Assembly (NCBI GenBank): GCA_903813345.2
Contig: CAIIXF020000012.1
Coordinates: 29,336,684-29,400,683, forward strand
DNA length: 64,000 nt
Reading direction: 5' to 3'
From: Owenia fusiformis
Lineage: Eukaryota; Annelida; Polychaeta; Sabellida; Oweniidae
The notes below the pieces were generated by a model. The model saw only the letters and a program-made list of their open reading frames with translations. It was not told where the DNA came from and did no database searches. Below are positions 1-9,700 of this stretch, piece by piece. Position 1 is the first letter of the stretch. Each line of letters begins with the position of its first letter. The position numbers were made by a program, and so were the translations under genes.

Positions 1-59
1 TTGCTTTTTCGTATATGCTTCATATTTTTAAGTTTTTTAAGGTAACATTAAAGTTAATC

Positions 60-1640
60 AAAAGTACAAAAAAGTGGCAGCCATAATTTTTTAATAAAGT
101 CACAAGATTTTGTGTCTATTTTCCTTATATGTTAATGAATTTCCTGGCTAAAGCACTGGTGATCCGCTCGATTACGCTGGTTACCGAAACGGTTCGTTTC
201 GGTAACAAAATGTCGGAACGTCGAAGGTACGATTTTTCTTTTTTCCTTATTTCACGTGTTGTAGGCAGAATCTTCACGACGTCTTTTCTCACAAACGTGT
301 ATCAGTATCATATGTTTTAGAAAATGTACATGTTTGCGAAAAAATAGCTCAGAAGACAACAGAATCGTCGATTTAATTCCTCACTTACCTGTTAACTGTT
401 TTTCGAAAACCGTTTCTGTAACTTAAGTGAGGAATTAAATCAACGATTCTGTTGTCCTCTGAACTATTTGTTCGCAAATATGTACATTTTCTTAAACATA
501 TGATACTGATACACGTTTGTGTTAAAAATGTCGTGGGAAATCTGCCTAAAACATGTGAGATAAGGAAAAAAGAAAAATCGTACCTTCGATGTTCCGAAAT
601 TGTGTTACCGAAACGGTTCGTTTCGGTAACCAGCTTAATCGAGTGGATCGCCAGAGTAAAGAGACATGTCAAAGAAAACATCACATTTGAACGCATTTTT
701 CATAACTATGAAGTGGAGGTGCATGGGTCCCCAAATCTAGCATGAAGACTGTGAAGTGAGGCTTATATTTGAAAGTTTCAAGGAGTAGCCTTGTAACAGT
801 CACACATTTGCAAGAAGCCAAAATTTCCACAAATCATCTTTCCTAACTAAAGAACAACGAAGGAGCATGAAAATGTCCACTTCTTGCATTGCTAGAGTAT
901 GATAAAGCCCAAACCATAGTTTCTTATAGATATTTCATGTCCACCATTTTGTTTACTTCTAGACTTAGGTCTCAGTGCAATGTGGAATGACCATTCCTTG
1001 AAGATGTTACTCTCCAAAATTTGCACGAGATGCGGAGCATCAAGTGTTAATTTTAGGAAGCAACGTCTGAAAGGAATGGTCATTACACAATGCATCGAGT
1101 TTTAGGCTTAAATTCTTTTCACACATCGCAAAATATTTTCTATCATGTCACCTAAAAGATTCGAAATCACTAAAATAACATATTTTCAATGAAACATTTT
1201 GCAAGGGTTAAGTTGGCAAACAATCAATTATAATCTGTTGAGTGAACTTGTCCCCTTGGCAACCACATAAGGAATGACCTTGGATGAGTCGTTGGAATTT
1301 CATGCACAGTGCATTATGCGAAATACTGTGTTCGGATTGGCTGAATTTGGACACACCTTCACACGTCTAGCTATGTGTGAATTCCTGATTAATCCTCATA
1401 CAAATTTTGTGACTTCGCCAAGTGGCATGGATTATAACTAGTATATTTTATCTATTACAGTATAATTATCATGATAGATACATGATAGAGGCATTATGAA
1501 TGATAAACAATGGATACATGAATGAAGATTTCTCTGGACTAAAAAATAGTCCCAGCAAACAAAATGGTGAACATGAATATTTAGAATTCACAATGGTTTC
1601 AGCTTTATTATACTCCAACAATGCAAGAAGTTCACATTTC
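60..1640. repeat. Inverted then direct copies of the unit head, unit A
   Basis: Positions of about 60-960 are the reverse complement of the head of unit C (about 44770-45160), with the hairpin inserted. About 1380-1640 repeats part of the same head in direct orientation. In unit B the inverted copy is 18870-19615 and the direct copy 19740-19950 plus 27787-28022. The head of each unit is thus a divided palindrome. Confidence 0.6.
143..665. mobile_element. Large foldback hairpin, copy 1
   Basis: The arm at about 143-389 is the near-perfect inverse of about 424-665, with a loop of some 34 bases. Each arm contains the palindrome GTTACCGAAACGGTTCG.. that can itself fold. Flanking sequence (60-142 and 666-790) recurs without the hairpin at 27788-28000 and 44945-45155. 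The hairpin is therefore an insertion into an older repeat, or that repeat's variable core. Open frames on both strands simply mirror each other. Confidence 0.7.
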
Positions 1641-1926
1641 CATATATATGATAATTGATTGTTGTATTGTTGCATAGCGAAACATCGGCATATAAAGGGT
1701 GATTTATATGGTTTTTGCGTTCGGTTAGCGACACTTTTGGTCGAATATACAGGTTTAACTGTACAACGTCTTCGACTTCCAAGTTGTTGTAAAGGAGCAA
1801 GTGAAACCTTGTGAATCAAGATGTTACATGCAATGTGTCCATAAAGCATCTTTATAATTTCAATACAAAGTCTGTGTAAAGTGCGTATGTGAGTGGAGTC
1901 CTGTTAATGGAAACATGTTATAGGCC

Positions 1927-3048
1927 TTATGAAGTTTTTAATCTAGAGGGTATTACACTCTGAGATAACACCCTCATTTTCTCTACAGTACTTGATAGAA
2001 TACAGTTCACCTCCCCAACATTTAGATTATGTTGCTTGTCTAATGACACATTCATAGGTTCTTTGATGCCATCTTCTTCATCGACGAGCAGCTTCTTGAA
2101 CTTTCCAGTTGAGCTGAGAAGATGAACTGTATAATTGGCGGAACTAGCTACAATAATGTTCCCAAGCGAATCTACGCACAATCCCCTTGGAGTAAGATTT
2201 TGCGCGTCATATTTGAAGAGTATGTCGCCCTTCTGGATATAACCGACAACGATGCTATCTTTGAAATATGAAATGACAGCTATCTTACTGGAGGTGATTG
2301 CCATCGAGGGCATTTTACCATCACTCCTTACATTACACGTGGCCTTTGTAGTGTTCGTAGTGAGATCGATGAATAGTAACTTGTATGCTGGTTGACATCC
2401 CTGTAAGACTGCCAACTCTTGTGCTGGAGCTCCTGCTACACATTGTACTGGAGCCTCCACACAATCTATGGACCCAACTTTGATACCTTGATGGCTCAGT
2501 ATGCTTATGGTGCCAGGTTTTCGATCCACTGCTATGATTTTATTTCCAATAGATGTGAGCCGTACACATTCTTTATCAATGTGCTTGTTCACATTGAGTG
2601 TGTCGGCGTCTACTATGTTAATACCGTCCTTGCCATGCGCTGTGACTAGATTCCCGTTTGCTAATATAGTCATGGATTCTAAAGCAGGGAAAGTGTTACC
2701 TTGCTTCTGTATCTTGGCACATTCCTTGACATCACTCGAGTGTTCTGTAACACCACGATGGCAGAGATCCTTCTTTGGTGCCTTATTCTTGTTCAAAGCT
2801 TCCAGTAAATTCATTACTTTAAAATTGGTCTTCAAATTTTGGGCTCCACCTCCAGGCATGTCGAATGGTGTTTTGCATTCCGGACATGGACACTGCACCT
2901 TTCCCCGGGTCTTCGCCCAATTATTTAGGCAATCACAACAAATGGTGTGGCCACATCCGGGGATCAACTTAGGAAGCTTCAGTTGTTCAAGACAAATCGA
3001 GCATTCAAGGTGAGCCCTTACGACATTTTCCACTCCATCATTTGCCAT
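1927..3048 (-). CDS. RING-finger / NHL-like propeller protein, copy A (frameshifted tail)
   Basis: Single open frame of 373 residues starting at the ATG at 3046-3048. A longer frame begins with a GTG further upstream, but this ATG is conserved in all three copies. The N-terminus carries a C3HC4 RING (CSIC near residue 16, CGH near 32, CCDC near 37, CPEC near 55), the zinc fold of E3 ubiquitin ligases. No B-box or clear coiled coil follows. Residues of about 120-360 have the look of an NHL-type beta-propeller (PRGLCVD..GNIIVAS, VHLLSSTGKFK). Compared with copies B and C, 7 bp are missing near 2022-2028, so the last 30 or so residues are replaced by an unrelated tail ending in RLKTS. This loses the final propeller strand motif (GCWGGELY in copy C). 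It lies head-to-head with FReD gene A. The family (TRIM2/TRIM56-like without B-box) is recognised by motif only; ligase activity is inferred. Confidence 0.8.
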   Translation of the reverse strand: MANDGVENVVRAHLECSICLEQLKLPKLIPGCGHTICCDCLNNWAKTRGKVQCPCPECKTPFDMPGGGAQNLKTNFKVMNLLEALNKNKAPKKDLCHRGVTEHSSDVKECAKIQKQGNTFPALESMTILANGNLVTAHGKDGINIVDADTLNVNKHIDKECVRLTSIGNKIIAVDRKPGTISILSHQGIKVGSIDCVEAPVQCVAGAPAQELAVLQGCQPAYKLLFIDLTTNTTKATCNVRSDGKMPSMAITSSKIAVISYFKDSIVVGYIQKGDILFKYDAQNLTPRGLCVDSLGNIIVASSANYTVHLLSSTGKFKKLLVDEEDGIKEPMNVSLDKQHNLNVGEVNCILSSTVEKMRVLSQSVIPSRLKTS

Positions 3049-3718
3049 ACTGCAACGCCTTGTCACTCTTGTGCATCAAGTTATCACACCTGAAATCATA
3101 AATCATTTTTAATTGGTGCAACCCAAATATTATGTTATATCAAAATTGTTATATGAACAATTTCAGGCGTTTTTAAACTAAAACTGTGTAAATGAAGTCC
3201 AAACGTGGCAATATACCTCTTTTAGTAGGAAGAAAAAACACCACCCGGTCATATGACCCACCAAAACATATTTCACATGGAAATGACTTTATACTGGCAG
3301 CACCATCGTCACTTGTATGAAAGTAATGAATTGTACACTTCGTGCACAGTAAACAAACTAGAGGATATAAATGATACGAATTCATACAATGTGGCATATG
3401 TTATCTTGTGTGATCTGTAAATCTGGAGATACCGTGATCTTTTGAAAGATGTTAAAGGTTTTAACATGTTGGTTAGCATGTAGTCAGATTCATTAAGGAT
3501 TCTCATTTGCTTAAGTTATCAATTCAATGTGTATAATAACAATATTTCATTCCATTAACAAAGGCAACACTGACAATATTTTGCCACAGACTTTTGTTAT
3601 TCCTTTTTCTCAGTAATGGCCCATTACGGAATGTAAATTATTATAACATTTGGTGATTATAGTCAATTTAAATTTCTTTTTTCTGATTAAACTCAAACTA
3701 TTTTGTATCATCATAAAC
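3049..3718. promoter_or_regulatory. Shared divergent promoter interval, unit A
   Basis: This 670-bp gap separates the start codons of the minus-strand RING gene and the plus-strand FReD gene. The same arrangement recurs in unit B (37581-38189) and unit C (46746-47404). The stretch around 3570-3660, including TTTTGCCACAGACTTTTG and a CAGTAATGGCCCATTACGGA palindrome, is almost unchanged in all three copies, as expected for a shared control region, although recent duplication alone could also explain it. A TGATTTCAG just upstream of the RING start codon (reverse strand) could be the acceptor of a 5' UTR intron. No convincing TATA box is seen. Confidence 0.5.
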
Positions 3719-6700
3719 ATGCAGTGCTCCATAGCATACAGTTGGGCAATTCTTTGCCTCGGCTGTTTAATTGCAGTTGAATCTAAAGGGAAGAAACCAA
3801 GTGGCGGCGGTGGCCAGGGTACTGGACAAGTCATTAAAGATGAATTTGGGAACCTTGAAGAAGCAATGCAACTCCTGATCGAAAAACTGAAAACAGATCT
3901 GAAAGATGATTCTGCAAGTACGAGAGATGAGGTGTCAAATCTGAGGGATGACGTGTCAAATCTGAGGGATGACGTGTCCAACCTAAGACTGGGTGAATCC
4001 GATGTTCGTGACAATCTGGTGGAATTGAAAGAATCGATGGCAGAAATGAAGAAACAGTTGAGCGAATTATCAAATGATAACACCGAGAAAGATGACACTG
4101 ACGACATTAAGACCATTGAACCACTGCTTGACTCAGAAGGTGAGAAGTTTACAATATTTATAAATATCTAATGCCTCAGTCACATTTGATCTACGGCAAC
4201 CGTATGGAGGCTGTAGCTTCCCAAAATTTACATGTCTAATATACATATGCAGCATAAGAAGGATAAGCAGTATGATGTAGATTTTCTATATTGATTTTGT
4301 GGTGAAGCTACGGCTGCCGTACGCCCGCCGTAGAGCAAATGTGACAGAGACTTAAGAAAGTAATTCATCTCCCAGACGTTTTGTTACATGGTTCTCGTTT
4401 CATGCTTTTTCGTTATTCGACGCAGATTGTATGTTTGATCATTATGTATTTGCAGTTTGCAACAAGTCCTCCACAATGTTCCAAGAAATTAAAGATCAGC
4501 TGAAGGGTTGCCAAAAAGATGCGTTAACAACCGAAAGTCGTATCAATGTTGCCGCCAGTTCTGAAGGTAAGAATATTTAGTGCAACATGCATCAATAGTT
4601 ACTGTGAACAATAGTTATTGTTAAAGTACGTTTGTCACAGCGTGGCGGCCTTGGGGTCTAAAATGTCTAAGGTCAATAGGGATGCCGTAGCGTTCCCATG
4701 GTCACATACTGTAGCGATCAGATATGCTAGAATTGCCGCATGGCGTATTCTGAATTTGTTGAGACGGGAAACTTGCGGCGGCCGTATAGCCTTTGAAGTG
4801 ATGAAACACGGTCGTCTTTGGGCGCCCCTGCACTTTGGAATGGCCCTACTGCATGGTCACGCCGTATCTAATTGCAACGACTAACGTAAAATCATGAAAC
4901 TATTTCTCGCTACTACGGCCTGAGATACGCCGCGGATGACCCTGAGTATATCAAAGATAACCTGCGACCGCGCCAAGTATCTCTTGATTTCGGGGAGAGA
5001 GGGCTACGGGCGTCGTAGCCTAGTCGTAGACTAAATGTGAATGAGATATAAATTAGGCCCATGGCTTCTTCTTTTCGATAATATAAACAAAGTATAACAT
5101 ATTCATATGACATAATTTCTCATTGACACATTCCAAGATCTAATTTGTTGTTATTTTATAGCATTTATGTATTTTCAGTTTGTAACAAATCATCGAGGAT
5201 GTTTGAAGCCATTCAAGAACAACTAAAGAACTGTCGACGCCCGGAAACCACGGAGAATAATAAAGCAAATGGTATTTTTCTTAAATTGTCTTCGTTAAAT
5301 ATGATATAATGTAAAACGCATGAAACTTGACTTTAAAATGATATAATTGTGATTATGTTAGTAGGTCGAAAATTAATGTTGAAAAAACACGTTCCAACAA
5401 TTAATCAAGATGTGATGAATCATGTTAATTTTGTGTATTTTATAAAATATTAATTATGAAAGAAATGAATATAAAATTTGAACTGAGACGGGGTAAAAGT
5501 CGAGCAAACTTAACAGATCTGAAATGTTCATATTTGTAATGTTTTGTCATGTTGTAGGAAACTTCACCGAGTCCACATCGGGGACAGAATCGTTGAAGGA
5601 AGATCTTGAAATGATGATTCGGGAACAAATGAGGAAACTAGTAGAGACGTGCAAGACAGGATCAGATGATCAAACATATTCAGGTACATATACACGTATT
5701 GGCGTAAACACCTTGAAAATTAGACCTATACAGATAATTTAATATGTTTGGAGCGAAAAGAGTGGTATCGATATGGAGAACTGATTTCAACAATGTTTTT
5801 CTCTTAAACCAATCATTTAAAACATTCTGTAAAAAAACACGGTATTTTATGTAATGTTGACTGATTGACAACAATTTAATGCGAAAATTATTTAGAAATA
5901 TTTAATATAACTGTTTTTGTTAACATTTTTCGTTTTTCTAGTGCAATTGTTTTTGCTCCTTTCTACCAATTATCGAGAATGAAATATATTGTCTTTCCGA
6001 ACCTTGTTGGAACAAAATAGCATATACAACATGTTTTTAGACCTTTCAATATTATAGTTATACAAAGGAATTTTTGGTTCATTTTAAAAAGTATTCAAAA
6101 AATTAAAACAAAATTCCCCAAAATAGATAAAAATCAAGATAAACCTTTTATTTCATTAACAAGATACTTTTTTTAAAATGAACCAAAATTTCCTTTGTAC
6201 AATTACAATATTGAGAGACATGTTGTGTTTATGTCGTTTTGTTCCAATGAGGTTCGGAAAGATGTTTCATTTCACTCTGGAAACATGATACCAAGAACAA
6301 AACAAGCGTTTGATGTGTTTTCTAAAACAATATAGATGAAAGTATATATATATATCTTTCCAATTATATTGTTACCATTCAAAAGATGACCATTGAATTG
6401 ACAATGTGTAAAATTTTCAGAATTTTTTGATGACTGGTTTAAGAGAAACGTGTGTTCAAAAAGTTCGCCATATCGATACCCATCCTTTCAATTGAACACA
6501 CTTGAAATAAAGTCAGAGCTGTTGTATTGGGCTTTCTCAGAATATAGGAATGGCGAGAAATATTTTTAGTCATTGAATTTGTTTTAATTGTGTCAACTTT
6601 GTTATCTATGTGCTTATGTGGCTTTAAATCTGCATTATATTCTCAAATGGCTGGGTGGGTAAAAAAGAAATTGGTTTTAATTAAACAATCAATACTTTCA

Positions 6701-9700
6701 TATTACCAAAAAGGTCCTCGCCATTGTTCAAATCAATCAGCAGATTGGGTAACTTGGTGTAAATCTTATCATCATTGACCACAGCAGCCCTGGCTAGTAA
6801 GATTTAGTTGTAGTGTATATCAATTACCACTAGTAGCGCTGCTTAACTGATGTAGGCTATTAGCATACTTAAGGCTGTATCACTATCTCATTATCTATTA
6901 GGCAGTGCTTAATGATGTTTAATGTTTGCTGTGATTTTATCTTTCTTAAATAGTTTTAATAATCTGGCATAAAATTGGAATCATAACCATATAATCATGA
7001 GTGTCATTAGGATGACATTGAAGTACCATTTAGAAATTTGTAAGTTTCAATGCCATATTATAGTAATTATTAATAGAAAGGTGTTAAAACACATCTCTGA
7101 AATTCATGCATGTTAGTAGCTACAATGTCTGTGTTTGATGACTATGTTTTGTGTGTGTGTGTGTGTGTTTGAACTTTATAATCAATGAAATACTCACAGT
7201 TCAATCCTCTAACTTCTTAGTTCTTTTTCTTCGGCACTTAACGACAGGATTAGCGGCTATCAGTTCTGGTTGGCATGTAACTATGTGCTCATTAAACGTC
7301 GACAAAAGTCTATTGAGGGGGTTCCTAATCCCGCACATTCTCCTGTTAAGGTGGTTAAATACTTTGTGGATTCCCTCTATTCCCTGCTCACCTTGAAGAG
7401 CAACTCCACATTTGTATTTTGTTATCCAGGGTACAATGTGGTCCTCAAGCATGTGTTGTTTGACTGTAATTCGTGTCCGGGGAAAGCATTGTCTATATTT
7501 TGTTAAGTATGCATCTATTTTTGATTGAATTTGAGGTATATCCATTTCATCTATTGGTTTGTCATGACTAATTGCTTGGTGTATTGGGAGAAACGTCTGG
7601 TTTACCTGTTTGAACCCACGGCAAATTTTTTTCGCTTTTTTTACCATCAATCTTTCAACTTTCAGGCCTTTTGATATTTTGATTGTGGCAGCAACAACAT
7701 TGTCACATAAATCATTAAACACATCTTCATTTAAATACTTATGGCATTGGTTTCCGACAAATGAACCACCATGATATGCCTCACGATGTATGTTATGTTT
7801 TTTCAAAGTATCATCCAATACATTTGCAACTGTCCCTGCCTCAATGTGTAACTGATTCTTCTTTTCCCGCTGTTTAATATCAGCCTCCATTGTTTCACGT
7901 TTGGTCAGATTTGTTATTGTGTTATATTGTTCTCTCAATTTTTTTATTTTATCAAGTTCAGTGATGTATTTCCCGTATGGGGTATCCCTTTTCTGATCTC
8001 TAAGGGCATCCTGTTCAGCTATACACTCAGCGATTGCCTTATCAATTCTATTACAGTGCAGCAATAATAGATCATGGTGTTTTTTTACAATTCCCAACAA
8101 GATGTGAAGGTATGGTGGACATATTGCATCTGTGTCTATTTCCATAATAGGAGAATTAATAACGTTCATGTATAACTTTGCTTGTTTCTTGTCTCCCTTT
8201 CCTTCGTTAAGAAACTTTTTGTGGTATGTTTTTAAAGTTTCCATCGTCCTAGGCTGTGATGCCCCCCTCGCATCATGTGGAATGTGTAGTGAATTTGTAT
8301 GAATATGACAGTATAAGCAAGGATGCAAACCAGCAGCACCAGAAATTCCCATTATTCTGCAGAGAAATTCGTAATCCCCGCACATACATAATTCTATTGT
8401 TTTATTATTCCATTTCATGTTTTTAATTTTGTTTATCTGGGAGGTGTATCTTGAAAGAAGGGTTTCCTGATTTTCTCTGCTATCATTTGCGCACATTACT
8501 GCAAATACCAATACATTGTCTGTTTTATTTGGAAGTGGTGTGTTCAGTACCTGCAGGCTGACTTTAAACGATCCTCCACCTTTATCACCCCCAACTTTGA
8601 CCCATATCGAATCATGAGGAATAACAGGGTGATCTAATGTCAGCATATTATATTTCAACATGTTGTCCAGGTGGTTAGATAGATGTTGTGGTAGATCCTC
8701 AATGTAAGCCATTGGCATTCTTTCGTATATGATGCCTTTGTGTCCATTGGGAGATATTAGATTCCTTTTCCCAAACTTTTTCATTTTGCCACGCAGCTTT
8801 ATTTTCTCAAGTAACTTGTTTCTATATTCCCTTTGTTTATTTTCACTTTCTATTTTGATGTTAGATCTTGACAACTGCCGTGTAATTACTTTAACTTGGC
8901 CCCATGATAATTTGGCAGCTGCCTTCATAGAGAGAGCCTGTTTCCCGGAAAGTTTTGATGCTTTTATTTTGGTATATTTTTCCAACTTTTCCCGGTTCTT
9001 CCTCCTATAATGTTGGACACGCCACTCACGTGACAGCTGGTGCAAAATTGAGTCATCAGTCCCTCCACTTGTTGCCTTTCTGTACTTTCCTATTTTTTGT
9101 GCTCGCCTCTTTTTTAATGGTGAAGAGGCTGATTCACTTTTAACTTGTGCTTGCTCAACTTTGAGAAAAACTAGTGGCTGGAAAAATTGGAACTATTCTT
9201 AGCACATGGATGTTGATCTATGAAGAAATTATTTCAAAATAAATGTAAATGTGCAATTAAATGAATAGCCCACAAAACAGCTGTATTTCAAGAGGCTAAG
9301 TCTAACAAATGTGGAGGGGAGCTTTTTTGATTGATTTTTCATTTACTTATCTATTTATTGATTCTGTTTATTCAATTCATTCCTTCATATAACATTGGTA
9401 CACTTTGGTAATTTTACTTGCAGTGATTGACTATAATTTAGTTATTTTTGATATAAAGGATAATTACCTTTCCTCCAGTTTTGCAGTGGAGCTCCTCTTT
9501 CTTACGGGAATGATTTAACTTTCTTTTAACCAATGAAGTCAGAAGCTTATCTTCCAATACTGACAATGGCTGATCACTTGGTTTTTGCAAGATGTCTCTT
9601 ATTGTTGCATCACGTCCTCGGCCAGGTGTCATACAGGTAGATGCGTCATTGTCGCTTATCACATTACACCTCTTTTTTGGTGTGCTGTGACTCATACTAA

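Noticed and set aside
129-745. Short frames with similar peptides on both strands (129-320, 385-696, 452-745)
   Set aside because: They mirror each other because the arms of a foldback are inverse copies. There is no coding bias.
2501-3013. 170-codon plus-strand frame opposite RING copy A (and its counterparts opposite B and C)
   Set aside because: Antisense shadow of the conserved RING/propeller coding strand.
4618-4884. 88-codon frame in FReD A intron 2, also in C (48363-48605)
   Set aside because: Lies in a GC-rich repeat block within an intron and is disrupted in copy B. The flanking exons join perfectly without it.
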